Positions 42,700 to 51,144 of a stretch of DNA of 64,000 nt are shown in pieces; position 1 is the stretch's first letter; every line of letters begins with the position of its first letter. The notes beneath the pieces are model-generated. The model was not told the origin of the DNA. It did no database searches and saw only the letters and a program-made list of their open reading frames with translations. Position numbers and translations under genes: made by a program. The DNA comes from Caldilineaceae bacterium (GTDB lineage Bacteria; Chloroflexota; Anaerolineae; Caldilineales; Caldilineaceae), in assembly GCA_020846635.1 (NCBI GenBank), contig JADLDO010000024.1, positions 62,001 through 126,000 of the forward strand, read 5' to 3'.

Positions 42700-44754
42700 C
42701 TATTGATAGTTGAGCAGACCTCGGCGCGTCAGTTCATCCATGATCTGCTCAACGATGTCATCGACGCTCTGCACATCGGTTTCGACCAGGATTTCCGGAT
42801 CGGTCGGTTCTTCATAGGGTGACGAGATGCCCGTAAATTCGGGAATTTCACCAGCCAGCGCCTTCGCATAAAGCCCCTTGGGGTCGCGCCGTTTCACTAC
42901 CTCTAGATCGCATTTGACATAAACTTCAATAAAGCGGCCTTCGGGCAGCAGCGCACGGGCAGATTCCCGGTCGGCGCGATAGGGCGAGATAAAGGTGCAA
43001 ATGGTCAGCGTGCCATGATCAAAGGCAAGCCGCGCCACTTCTGCCACGCGCCGGATGTTTTCCTTGCGGTCGGCAGGCGAGAAGCCCAAATCCCCATTGA
43101 GACCGTGGCGCACGTTATCGCCATCGAGATAAGTCGTCTGGCAGCCATGTTCAAAGAGCCGCCGTTCCAAGCGCCGCGCCACCGTCGATTTTCCCGAACC
43201 GGAAAGGCCCGTAAACCAGAGAACCGCGGCGCGATGTCCATTGCGGCTTTCGCGCATCTCGCGGCTGATCTCGGTGCTTTCCCAGACGACATTGGCCGAT
43301 TTTTGACGGTCAGGCTGGGTGCTGATCACCTCTTCCAACGTGCTTGCGCGGCGACGGATCATACCGGCAGCTACGGTGACGTTGGTATAGGAGTCAATGA
43401 GGATGAAACTGCCTGTATTGCGGTTGAGCCGGTAGGGGTCAAAAAAGAGTGGCTGAGTCGTCGTAATCTTGACGCGCCCGATCTCGTTGAGCTGTAGCGT
43501 GTGCGCGCTTTCGCGGTGGAGCGTGTTGACATCAATGCGATAGTTGAGGTCGGCGACAAAGGCACGCACCTGGTGGGAATTGTGCTGCAAAATATAGGTG
43601 CTTTGCAGGTTGAGCGGCTCTTCTGTGACCCAACAGATGGTACATTCCAGTTGATTGCTGACCTGCGGCAGGTTGTTCTTGCGAACAATCATATCGCCGC
43701 GGCTGACGTCGATCTCATCCTCCAGGGTGATCATCACGGAGTCGCCTTCAACCGCTTCTTGGACTTCCTCCGTGAAGGCGTGGACCGCGCGCACGCGGCT
43801 GGCTGTGCCGGAAGGGAGTACGACGATCTCCTCGCCAGGAGAAATCGTGCCGGAAGCGATTTGTCCGGCAAAGCCTCGGAAATCCTGGTGGGGACGTACC
43901 ACCATCTGCACAGGGAAACGAAAATCGACCAAGTTGCGGCTGGCGCCGACATTTACATTTTCCAGATGGTGGAGCAGCGTTGGCCCATCATACCAACTGG
44001 TTTTGTCGCTTTTGTTGACGACGTTGTCGCCCTGGAGCGCCGAGATGGGGATAAAGGTCAAGTCCTGGATGGAGAGCTTGGTGGCAAATTCGGAATACTC
44101 CGTCACAATGCGCCGGTAGACTTCTTCATCGTAATCGACAAGATCCATCTTGTTGACGGCGACCAGGATGTGGGGAATCTCCAGCAGCGAGGCAATGAAG
44201 CCGTGACGTTTGGATTGGGTGACGACCCCCTTGCGCGCATCGATCAGGATGATGGCAAGTTCGGCGGTCGATGCGCCCGTGACCATGTTGCGCGTATACT
44301 GGATGTGACCGGGAGTATCGGCAATGATGAATTTGCGCTTGGGGGTGGCAAAGTAGCGATAGGCGACGTCAATGGTGATCCCCTGTTCGCGCTCGGCGCG
44401 CAGCCCATCGGTCAACAGCGCCAGATCGACATAGGTATCACCACGGTTGCGGCTGGCGCGTTCCATCGCCTCCATTTGGTCTTCAAAGATGGCCTTGCTG
44501 TCATAGAGCAGGCGACCGATCAAGGTGCTTTTGCCGTCGTCCACGCTGCCTGCGGTGGTGAAGCGCAGCAGATCCATGGAATAGTATGGATCGCTGCTGT
44601 TCATTACCTCTGGACTCAATGCCTCTGGACTCAATGCCTCTGGACTCAATGCCTCTGGACTCAATGCCTCTGGACTCAATGTCTCTGCACTACTCGTCTG
44701 TGATTGGGTGCTGGCAGCCAGCGCCGTTTTGGGTGTCAATTTATCGTGCAGCAT
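42700..44754 (-). CDS. cysNC: Bifunctional sulfate adenylyltransferase subunit 1/APS kinase
   Basis: GTP-driven half of ATP sulfurylase fused to APS kinase, making APS and then PAPS for sulfate reduction or sulfation. The GTPase begins FTTAGSVDDGKSTLIGRLLY (about residues 65-84), with ADTPGHIQYTRNM and NKMDLVDYD; beta-barrel domains follow; the kinase starts VLWFTGLSGSGKSTVARRLE (near residue 510). The first 50 residues carry five copies of LSPEA encoded by a 15-base tandem repeat. ATG 44754 gives the long form; ATG 44604 (MNSSDPYYSMDLLR) removes the repeats and equals the normal family start. The gene begins 4 bases after cysD. Confidence 0.95.
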   Translation of the reverse strand: MLHDKLTPKTALAASTQSQTSSAETLSPEALSPEALSPEALSPEALSPEVMNSSDPYYSMDLLRFTTAGSVDDGKSTLIGRLLYDSKAIFEDQMEAMERASRNRGDTYVDLALLTDGLRAEREQGITIDVAYRYFATPKRKFIIADTPGHIQYTRNMVTGASTAELAIILIDARKGVVTQSKRHGFIASLLEIPHILVAVNKMDLVDYDEEVYRRIVTEYSEFATKLSIQDLTFIPISALQGDNVVNKSDKTSWYDGPTLLHHLENVNVGASRNLVDFRFPVQMVVRPHQDFRGFAGQIASGTISPGEEIVVLPSGTASRVRAVHAFTEEVQEAVEGDSVMITLEDEIDVSRGDMIVRKNNLPQVSNQLECTICWVTEEPLNLQSTYILQHNSHQVRAFVADLNYRIDVNTLHRESAHTLQLNEIGRVKITTTQPLFFDPYRLNRNTGSFILIDSYTNVTVAAGMIRRRASTLEEVISTQPDRQKSANVVWESTEISREMRESRNGHRAAVLWFTGLSGSGKSTVARRLERRLFEHGCQTTYLDGDNVRHGLNGDLGFSPADRKENIRRVAEVARLAFDHGTLTICTFISPYRADRESARALLPEGRFIEVYVKCDLEVVKRRDPKGLYAKALAGEIPEFTGISSPYEEPTDPEILVETDVQSVDDIVEQIMDELTRRGLLNYQ
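44607..44681. repeat. Five tandem 15-base repeats in the 5' end of cysNC
   Basis: The plus-strand unit CCTCTGGACTCAATG is repeated five times without a mismatch (44607-44621, 44622-44636, 44637-44651, 44652-44666, 44667-44681). On the coding minus strand it adds LSPEA units in frame, so copy-number change would alter length without a frameshift. Confidence 0.95.
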
Positions 44755-44758
44755 GATG

Positions 44759-45664
44759 TTAGAAATACCCCTGCTTCTTGCGATCTTCCATCGCAGCCTC
44801 GCTACGTTTGTCGTCGGCGCGCGCCCCGCGTTCGGTCACGCGGGCGGCAGCAATCTCCTGGATCACTTCCTCCAGAGTGCTTGCCATTGATTCGACAGCG
44901 CCGGTACAGGTCATGTCACCAATGGTGCGAAAGCGAACGACTTTATTCTCCACATGCTCGCCGGGCATGACGGTAATAAAGGGACAGGTGGCGAGCAGCA
45001 TACCGTCGCGCTGCACCACATCTCGCCGGTGGGAAAAGTAGAGCGCCGGAATCTCAATGCGGTTGAGCGCGATATATTGCCAGATATCCATTTCGGTCCA
45101 GTTACTCAGCGGGAAAACACGGAAATGCTCATTGGCGTGTTTGCGCCCGTTGTAGAGATTCCAAAGTTCTGGACGCTGATTCTTGGGATCCCATTGACCA
45201 AACTGATCGCGATGGGAGAAGAAGCGCTCCTTCGCACGTGCTTTTTCTTCGTCACGCCGCGCCCCGCCCATGGCAGCTTCAAATTTGTGTTCGGCCAATG
45301 CATCGAGCAGTGTAATGGTCTGGAGTCCATTACGCATGGGGTTGGGGCCGCTTTCTTCCACGGCGCGTCCCTGGTCGATGGAATCCTGCACATAGCGCAC
45401 GATCAGGCGCAGGTCCAGCTCTTTCACCAACCAATCGCGGAACTCCAGCGTCTCGTCAAAGTTATGGCCTGTGTCCACATGCAGCAGTGGAAAGGGCACC
45501 TTGCCGGGGTAAAAGGCGCGGTGGGCCAGATGGGCCATGACGATGGAATCCTTGCCACCTGAAAAGAGCAGGACAGGGCGTTCAAACTGGGAAGCCACCT
45601 CGCGCATGACATAGATGGCTTCGGATTCTAGCTGTTTTAGATGCGAACGAAAATAAGACGGCAT
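44759..45664 (-). CDS. cysD: Sulfate adenylyltransferase subunit 2
   Basis: Catalytic ATP sulfurylase subunit, forming APS from ATP and sulfate with CysN. The PP-loop is FSGGKDSIVMAHLAHRAFYP (about residues 34-53). Other family segments are HVDTGHNFDETLEFRD, AAMGGARRDEEKARAKERFF and VFPLSNWTEMDIWQYIALN, all typical of CysD. 301 residues, full length. The ATG at 45664 lies 3 bases after the thyX stop and the stop lies 4 bases before cysNC, so thyX, cysD and cysNC form one tight operon. Confidence 0.96.
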   Translation of the reverse strand: MPSYFRSHLKQLESEAIYVMREVASQFERPVLLFSGGKDSIVMAHLAHRAFYPGKVPFPLLHVDTGHNFDETLEFRDWLVKELDLRLIVRYVQDSIDQGRAVEESGPNPMRNGLQTITLLDALAEHKFEAAMGGARRDEEKARAKERFFSHRDQFGQWDPKNQRPELWNLYNGRKHANEHFRVFPLSNWTEMDIWQYIALNRIEIPALYFSHRRDVVQRDGMLLATCPFITVMPGEHVENKVVRFRTIGDMTCTGAVESMASTLEEVIQEIAAARVTERGARADDKRSEAAMEDRKKQGYF

Positions 45665-45667
45665 GAT

Positions 45668-46771
45668 TTAGGTAAACCTCTCCAGATAAACATCCCAGTG
45701 GGGCTGGAAGGTCGCGGGCGCAAGTGGGTAAATCATCGAGAGCGCACGCTGGCCCATCAGTCGAATTTCCCATTGGGCAGCCATATCCACAGCACGAAGC
45801 CAGAAAAAGTGGCTCCAACCGGCAAAGTTCATGGTGGCAATGATGCGCGTCTCGGCAGCGTTGGGCAGGAGAAAACGCGCATCTTCTTTGCGGATGCCTA
45901 AAGCGCGCAGCTTGGCGTACTTTTCTTCCGCAATCTGCCAAAATTCGTTCAACTCCGCCTGGGCAACCGGATTGTTGGCGATTGCCTCCGGCACAATGGC
46001 CTGCCAGCCGCCGCGGCTTAGATCGACATAGCGCTGCGATTCCTGGCTAAAGCTGGCGAGCCGGTGGCGTACAAGTTGGTGGGTACAGGTGCGGCTGATG
46101 CCTTCAAAGAGGAAGGTAGCTGAGCCGTGATCCTCTAGGTGGGCGGGATCGTCCAACTCCGGCAGGTTGTAGCCCAAGAGCGTGACGCGCATGGGGCCAT
46201 CTTGGCTGGGGAGCAATGCTTCCGGGTTATCCGGCTCTGCGCTCGGCACGTCGGGCAGGGTGGGCAGTGTGCCGCTTGGGTTGCCATCTGCTCCATTCTT
46301 GCCGCCGGTAATTTTAGACGCAAACTCTGCGTAGACTTTGGGCGCAATGCGATAGAGGGTGGGGAGCAGGGTAGCACCAAACTCCTCCTGAATACTCTCC
46401 TCACGCAGGAGGGCCAGCCAGACGCGGGTGTTGCCGCTGACAATCCAGTTGCCATCCCCCAATTCGGTCACTTCGCAATGACGGTTGAGAATACGCCAGC
46501 GCAAAGGGGCATCTGTTCCCTCGAGTCGAAAGGTAATGACCACATGCTCAATGATGTCTTCGTGGCCTTCACGGACGCGGGCGCTGATAAATTCCGGCGC
46601 GGTGCCCATGCGGTGCGTGCTGAGATAGCAGACGCGACCGGCGTATTCGATTAACTGTTCCGGGAAGAGCCCGTGACCTTGCCAAAGGGCTGCTAGATCG
46701 CCACGTCCCGCTGCTACTGTCGGGGATAGGAGGGGATTTTGCTGTGTATAAGAAAGTAGATGAGCGCGCAT
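45668..46771 (-). CDS. thyX: Flavin-dependent thymidylate synthase, enlarged
   Basis: Methylates dUMP to dTMP with methylene-THF and FAD/NADPH. The ThyX signature is present as [14 protein letters not shown] (residues 235-248), with preceding [20 protein letters not shown] and C-terminal [23 protein letters not shown] 46771 ([12 protein letters not shown]) has an AAAGGAAA site. At 367 residues it is over 100 longer than common ThyX proteins: residues about 70-125 ([33 protein letters not shown]) look like a degenerate first copy of the same core segment, followed by a low-complexity stretch (about 155-192) before the intact copy. First gene of the thyX-cysD-cysNC run. Confidence 0.9.
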   Translation of the reverse strand: MRAHLLSYTQQNPLLSPTVAAGRGDLAALWQGHGLFPEQLIEYAGRVCYLSTHRMGTAPEFISARVREGHEDIIEHVVITFRLEGTDAPLRWRILNRHCEVTELGDGNWIVSGNTRVWLALLREESIQEEFGATLLPTLYRIAPKVYAEFASKITGGKNGADGNPSGTLPTLPDVPSAEPDNPEALLPSQDGPMRVTLLGYNLPELDDPAHLEDHGSATFLFEGISRTCTHQLVRHRLASFSQESQRYVDLSRGGWQAIVPEAIANNPVAQAELNEFWQIAEEKYAKLRALGIRKEDARFLLPNAAETRIIATMNFAGWSHFFWLRAVDMAAQWEIRLMGQRALSMIYPLAPATFQPHWDVYLERFT

Positions 46772-46822
46772 GTATTTCCTTTTGTATAGCGCAAAACTAA
46801 ATACCCAATATCCCAATGATCA

Positions 46823-46853
46823 ATTATACGGTATTGGAAAGTGCGCTGATCAA
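46823..46853 (-). promoter_or_regulatory. Candidate promoter of the thyX-cysD-cysNC operon
   Basis: Read on the minus strand, TATAAT (46828-46823) is preceded by TTGATC (46853-46848) with 19-base spacing. It lies about 50 bases upstream of the thyX start. The -10 is perfect; the spacing is longer than ideal. Confidence 0.45.
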
Positions 46854-46940
46854 TCGAACCAATAGAATAGCATTAGGAATCTGTTCGTCCAAACTGTTCT
46901 TCGCCTATGGGCGAGTATGGGCTGCCAGTGGATTACGCCT

Positions 46941-48545
46941 CTAGAGCAAGTGGGGCAGGGGCGCGGGAGTGCCTTTGGGTTCAAGGGGATAGTGCGCTGC
47001 CCACGCATCGAAGCCACCCTGAAGGACCCGCGCTTGGAAGCCTAAATCGAGCAGTTGGCGCGTGACGCGCAAACTGGTGGCATCATCGGGGCATGAGCAG
47101 TAGGGCACGATCAACTTGCTCTTCTCCATTGTGCCGGCCCATTCGGTGATTTGGTCGGGCAGCACGCGGATGCTTGTGGGAATCTGCGTGTCAACGCTTT
47201 CATAGCGGGCGCGGGAACGCACGTCGAGGACGACAGGCGGATCGTCACTCTGCAACGCTGCGGCCAATTCTCCGACGCTGATCCGGGGAATTGCCTTTGG
47301 TTCTTCTTCAAAGAGGCCAGTAAAGGTTCCTTCGCGTTCTTCTGCCAATGTGGGAATGGTGGCTGCGACTCGCCGCCCGTACCATGCCGAAAGCGGGGTG
47401 GCGCTGGTGCCGTGGAGGACAACGGAAACGACGACGACCATGCCCGTGACCGCCAGCAAGTATTCCCCGCCTGGGACATGCGCCTGGACAGCCAAGAGCG
47501 CCAGCAGCAGCGAGTTGAGCCCGCGCGGGCCGAACCAACCGATAAAGGCGCGGGCGAGGTTGCTCATTTTTGCGGGCAGAAGCACAAGCCCCAATGCTGC
47601 CGGGCGCACCACCAACAGCGCAATCGCCGCCAGCGCCAACCCACCCACTAAGGGTACGGTGATCAGCAGGCCGGACAGCACCACGCCAAAGAGGACAAAG
47701 GCCAGCAGCATCATCATCTCGGCGGTGACTTCGCCATAATCCATAAAGCAGTCACAGAGCGTCATGTTCAGGAGCGTGACGGCAAGCCCCCCAAAGAAGG
47801 CAGAAAGAAACCCATCGCCGCCCATTGCCTGGCCCGCGGCAAAGCAAGCCAGGACAAGACCGATGCCATAGAGCGCCTGGTATTCACGGCTGATCCCGGC
47901 GCGCCGGTCTACCCAGCCAATCAGCCAGGCGCCTGCACCACCTACCGTCAAGCCTATCAGGGGACTCAAGATCAGGATGCGCGCCAGGAAGTTGGCCCAT
48001 CCCAACAGGCTCTGGCTTTGGACTGTCAACAGCGCGATCAGGATCAGCACAATCGGCAGCACGACCAGATCGTTCATCCCTGCCTCGACCCCAAGCGCGC
48101 GGCGCACAGAGCGGGGGACATGCTCATCGCGCACAATATCGCGCAAAACCACGGGATCGGTGGAGGCGAGGACTGCGCCTACCAACAGGGCTTGCAGGGG
48201 TGTTACGCCTACCAGGTAGTAGGCTGCCAGCGCCACGCCGCCAATGATCAGGAGTGTGCCGGGGCCGAGGGTCGCCACTGGAACGTACCACTCGCTCTTG
48301 AGTTCGTCTAGCTGTGTGTTGACCGCGTCGAGGAAAAGCACCAATGCCAGGCTAATGACCGCAACCGCCTCTAAAATGGGGCTGTGCAGATCCAACTCGA
48401 TGATGTCGTAGCCGCCCAACAGAAAGCCGATGCCCAAGAAGATCATGGGGAATGAGATGGGAGCGCGCTCGACCATGCGCGAGGTGAGCGCGGCCAATGT
48501 CAAGACAATCGCAACAATCCCCATGCCCAGAACCAGCGAAGACAT
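46941..48545 (-). CDS. CPA1-type cation:proton antiporter with C-terminal rhodanese domain
   Basis: Inner-membrane sodium(potassium)/proton antiporter fused to a rhodanese. Residues 1-400 form 12-13 membrane helices; the transport core shows ASTDPVVLRDIVRDEHVP and EAGMNDLVVLPIVLILIALL, with the Asn-Asp pair of electroneutral CPA1 carriers. Residues about 425-520 form the rhodanese module: VLDVRSRARYESVDTQIP, the loop PYCSCPDDATSLRVTR with two candidate catalytic cysteines, and LQGGFDAWAAHYPLEP. The soluble domain should face the cytoplasm and may sense or carry a persulfide that controls transport; that is inference. It neighbours the sulfate-activation operon. Confidence 0.88.
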   Translation of the reverse strand: MSSLVLGMGIVAIVLTLAALTSRMVERAPISFPMIFLGIGFLLGGYDIIELDLHSPILEAVAVISLALVLFLDAVNTQLDELKSEWYVPVATLGPGTLLIIGGVALAAYYLVGVTPLQALLVGAVLASTDPVVLRDIVRDEHVPRSVRRALGVEAGMNDLVVLPIVLILIALLTVQSQSLLGWANFLARILILSPLIGLTVGGAGAWLIGWVDRRAGISREYQALYGIGLVLACFAAGQAMGGDGFLSAFFGGLAVTLLNMTLCDCFMDYGEVTAEMMMLLAFVLFGVVLSGLLITVPLVGGLALAAIALLVVRPAALGLVLLPAKMSNLARAFIGWFGPRGLNSLLLALLAVQAHVPGGEYLLAVTGMVVVVSVVLHGTSATPLSAWYGRRVAATIPTLAEEREGTFTGLFEEEPKAIPRISVGELAAALQSDDPPVVLDVRSRARYESVDTQIPTSIRVLPDQITEWAGTMEKSKLIVPYCSCPDDATSLRVTRQLLDLGFQARVLQGGFDAWAAHYPLEPKGTPAPLPHLL

Positions 48546-48684
48546 TTAGCCCCCTGCTCAAGTATCCAGTGACATCACTTTTTCTTTGTCCTAAGCTACA
48601 TCATAATCTATCACAGGCTATGTGTCTGCGGACGAATTGCACAGAATCTTTGCACAACCGTTTGGTAGTTCTGCCCAGGTTCGT

Positions 48685-48714
48685 TTGACCGCGCTCCTTT
48701 GGGGATGATACAAT
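48685..48714 (+). promoter_or_regulatory. Strong promoter giving a probably leaderless mRNA
   Basis: TTGACC (48685-48690), 18-base spacer, extended -10 TGATACAAT ending at 48714. Transcription would start about 7 bases downstream, at or one base before the ATG at 48722, leaving no room for a ribosome binding site. Confidence 0.65.
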
Positions 48715-48721
48715 CGCGGTC

Positions 48722-49708
48722 ATGAGCAAACAATATTATGGTGGGCAAGCGGTTCTTGAAGGCGTGATGATGCGGGGACGTACGAGCATGGCTGTGGCTG
48801 TGCGCAACCCGCAGGGCAATATCGTTGTGCATACCGAGCCGCTGACGGCAAAGATCTACACCAGTTCTTGGGGCAAGTGGCCCTTTGTGCGCGGGCTGGC
48901 GCTGCTGTGGGATGCGCTGGGGCTGGGGATGCGGGCGCTGATGTGGAGCGCCGAAGTCTCTGCCCAAGAGGACGAAAACGAAAAGGTGGAGTTCTCTGGG
49001 CCGGTCGCCTGGACAACCATCGCCACAAGCATGGCGTTTGCCGTTGGGCTTTTCTTTTTGCTCCCCACCTTTGCTGCTCGCTGGATGGCAACCTATGTCA
49101 ATGACAATGCCGTGGTGGACGCTGTTTTTGAGGGGCTGATACGGCTGGTGCTTTTTGTGCTCTACATTTGGGCCATCGGTCGCATTCCCGAAATTGGACG
49201 TGTCTTTGGCTATCATGGGGCCGAGCATAAGGCGATCAACGCCTATGAAGCCGGTGCGCCGCTTACGGTAGCGTCTGTGCGCCAGTACAGCTTGCAGCAT
49301 GTGCGCTGCGGCACCAGTTTCCTGCTCTATGTGCTGGTGATCAGCATCATCCTCTTTGCGCCCTTGACCTTTGCCGGGATTGAACCGTCGTGGCTTGCGC
49401 TGCTCTTGCGTTTTGTCTCGCGCTTGCTTTTGGTGCCGATTGTCGCGGGGATCGCCTATGAGATCCTTCGTTTTAGCGCAAACCACGTTGACAACCCGCT
49501 CATGCGCTTGATGATCGCGCCGGGACTCGCCATGCAAAAGCTGACCACGCGCGAACCGGATGAGAGCATGATCGAGTGTGCAATTGTGGCGCTGGAGCCG
49601 GTGCTGGCTGCCGATGGGATTCAGGTACACGCCGAGGTTTCATCGCCGCGCATCTATGCCGACCGCCCAGCCCCAACCGATGCCGGACTAGCCCCCGCCG
49701 CCGATTAG
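48722..49708 (+). CDS. DUF1385 family membrane protein (YqhQ-like)
   Basis: Conserved membrane protein of unknown function. The N-terminal signature [20 protein letters not shown] is the DUF1385 hallmark, followed by a soluble stretch, then TM segments ([40 protein letters not shown] region) and the conserved histidine-containing loop [18 protein letters not shown] (about residues 163-180). More helices follow ([20 protein letters not shown]). The His and Glu residues suggest a metal site. The C-terminal 50 residues are Ala/Pro-rich. 328 residues, usual size. The gene appears to be translated from a leaderless transcript (promoter ends 7 bases before the ATG). Confidence 0.92.
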   Translation: MSKQYYGGQAVLEGVMMRGRTSMAVAVRNPQGNIVVHTEPLTAKIYTSSWGKWPFVRGLALLWDALGLGMRALMWSAEVSAQEDENEKVEFSGPVAWTTIATSMAFAVGLFFLLPTFAARWMATYVNDNAVVDAVFEGLIRLVLFVLYIWAIGRIPEIGRVFGYHGAEHKAINAYEAGAPLTVASVRQYSLQHVRCGTSFLLYVLVISIILFAPLTFAGIEPSWLALLLRFVSRLLLVPIVAGIAYEILRFSANHVDNPLMRLMIAPGLAMQKLTTREPDESMIECAIVALEPVLAADGIQVHAEVSSPRIYADRPAPTDAGLAPAAD

Positions 49709-49762
49709 CAGTCCTGCCGCGGTGACTGCCTCTCTGCGATCTGCTCGCTGCGGGGTAGAAAA

Positions 49763-49782
49763 GGACGCAATCCATTGCGTCC
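49763..49782 (-). terminator. Intrinsic terminator of the S4 gene
   Basis: GGACGCAA (49763-49770) pairs with TTGCGTCC (49775-49782) around TCCA. On the minus strand the hairpin is followed by TTTTCT, making an intrinsic terminator 5 bases past the stop of the S4-domain gene. Confidence 0.7.
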
Positions 49783-49786
49783 GTAC

Positions 49787-50011
49787 CTATGCTGCCTCGT
49801 CCGGCTCCACCTGGACGACCATCTCCTCCCCGTCGATTGTCACCACGTCCCCGTGGTATAGTTTGCGTCCCCGGCGCGTCTCAATCGTGCCGTTCACCCA
49901 GACCTGGCCCGATAAGATCAAGTGCTTGGCCTCGCCGCCGGTTTCCACGACCCCCGCGAGCTTGAGAAATTGATCGAGCTTGATGTATTCATTGCCTGCT
50001 GCGTCGAGCAT
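49787..50011 (-). CDS. S4-domain RNA-binding protein
   Basis: Small stand-alone S4 domain, probably binding rRNA or tRNA. The S4 fold is evident in IKLDQFLKLAGVVETGGEAK and LILSGQVWVNGTIETRRGRK, followed by LYHGDVVTIDGEEMVVQV. The start is ATG 50011 (MLDAAGNEYIKL), with AGGAGAACAGG upstream; the frame upstream to 50077 is not conserved. 74 residues, the normal size of the YaaA/YbcJ-like group, some members of which act in ribosome assembly or ribosome quality control. Which of these applies here cannot be told. Confidence 0.88.
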   Translation of the reverse strand: MLDAAGNEYIKLDQFLKLAGVVETGGEAKHLILSGQVWVNGTIETRRGRKLYHGDVVTIDGEEMVVQVEPDEAA

Positions 50012-50067
50012 CCTGTTCTCCTCACATTGATTCGCTCTGAAAGCCTTACAAAAGAAATGCAAAAGAA

Positions 50068-50100
50068 AATGGTGCAACGGGAATAACCCGCTGCACCATT
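50068..50100 (-). terminator. Intrinsic terminator of the SH3-domain lipoprotein gene
   Basis: AATGGTGCA (50068-50076) pairs with TGCACCATT (50092-50100) and CGGG (50078-50081) with CCCG (50087-50090), one mismatch between, loop AATAA. On the minus strand the stem is followed by a T-rich tract (complement of AAAAGAAA). It lies about 60 bases past the stop at 50164. Confidence 0.75.
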
Positions 50101-50163
50101 GATTGTATCATCGATTTGCCCTGTCTAGGGGGACAAGGCGGAGGATGCGTCTATTCGTCCGCT

Positions 50164-51144
50164 TTATTCATCCTCATTAAAGACAACGAACTCGGCAGAG
50201 ATCCAGCCCGAACCGTCGCCCAATTTTGGCGTTTCGATGCGGACCCACGCGCCATCTTCGCTGATCTCCAGGACTTTGTAGACTTCACCATTGTAGACGC
50301 TGCCGATCTTGTTTTCGACCTCGGTGGTCGGTTCACTGCGTACGCGCAGCGGCAGTTCGACGACAATTGTGACAGTGCCCAGATCGGCTGTGGCCTCTTC
50401 GGTGGCTTCAGGAGTTGCTTCTTCTGTGGCTTCCTCCGTTGCTACGGGGGTTGCTTCTTCAGCAGCCTCTCCAGTCGCTTCAGGAGTAGCTTCCTCTGTG
50501 GCCTCAGCGGTTGGCTCAGGAGTAGCTTCCTCTGTGGCCTCAGCGGTTGGCTCAGGAGTCGCTTCCTCGGTCACTTCTGCGGTGGCTTCAGGGGTCGCTT
50601 CTTCCGTGGCTTCCTCAGTTGCCTCGGCTGTAGCTTCCTCAGTCGCTTCTTCGGTTGCTTCGGTGGTTGCCTCTGGTGTGGCATCTTCGGCGGCAACATC
50701 CACGATTTCAATGTTGGTGATGTCACCAGCCAATGTTACAAATCCGGCAGAGACCCAGCCCAGACCATCTGGGGATTCTTCAATTGCAATCTGAATCCAG
50801 GCCCCGTCGGAGCTGATGCCGGTGACGGGGAAAGTGTCACCCACTTTGACGCCGGCGACAACCTCTGCACTATCGCTGGGCAGGGCACGCACGCGCAAGG
50901 AATCTGCTGAGATCGTTGCCATTGCTGGGCCGACGGCAGCTTCGGTAACGGCTGCTTCTGGGGTTCCGGCGGCAACAACAGCGGCAGCGGGTGTACCCTG
51001 GGCGACTGCCGTCTGTTCGGCGGCAATGACCGCTGGATCGCGGATGGGCTGACAGGCAGCCAGGGCTAAGAGGCCGGTGACCAGGCCAGCCATGAGCAGG
51101 GGATGAGATCGAACAGTTTGACGAATAGGACGGTTGGTTTGCAT
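50164..51144 (-). CDS. Predicted lipoprotein with two SH3 domains and a Glu/Ala/Thr repeat linker
   Basis: Exported protein of 326 residues. The N-terminus has a hydrophobic segment ending in the lipobox LLALAAC (cysteine near residue 31), so it is probably lipid-anchored. Two bacterial SH3 domains flank a linker: the first with DSLRVRALPSDSAEVVAGVK (about residues 80-145), the second with LPLRVRSEPTTEVENKIGSV, then DGAWVRI and GWISAEFVV at the C terminus. The linker (about residues 155-255) is built from EEATPEAT-type repeats. SH3b domains often bind cell-wall peptides or glycans; the partner here is unknown. AGAGGTG precedes ATG 51144 and a terminator follows at 50068. Confidence 0.85.
   Translation of the reverse strand: MQTNRPIRQTVRSHPLLMAGLVTGLLALAACQPIRDPAVIAAEQTAVAQGTPAAAVVAAGTPEAAVTEAAVGPAMATISADSLRVRALPSDSAEVVAGVKVGDTFPVTGISSDGAWIQIAIEESPDGLGWVSAGFVTLAGDITNIEIVDVAAEDATPEATTEATEEATEEATAEATEEATEEATPEATAEVTEEATPEPTAEATEEATPEPTAEATEEATPEATGEAAEEATPVATEEATEEATPEATEEATADLGTVTIVVELPLRVRSEPTTEVENKIGSVYNGEVYKVLEISEDGAWVRIETPKLGDGSGWISAEFVVFNEDE

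Noticed and set aside
44607..44681. Possible CRISPR-like array
   Set aside because: Units are 15 bases, directly adjacent without spacers, and in frame in cysNC: a coding tandem repeat.
43501..44703. 400-codon open frame on the plus strand
   Set aside because: It lies fully antisense to cysNC, whose motifs are unmistakable; its own translation shows no domain and ends in the repeat array.
50309..50794. Plus-strand repetitive Val/Ala/Ser frame
   Set aside because: It is the complement of the EEATPEAT linker of the SH3 lipoprotein; no ribosome site.
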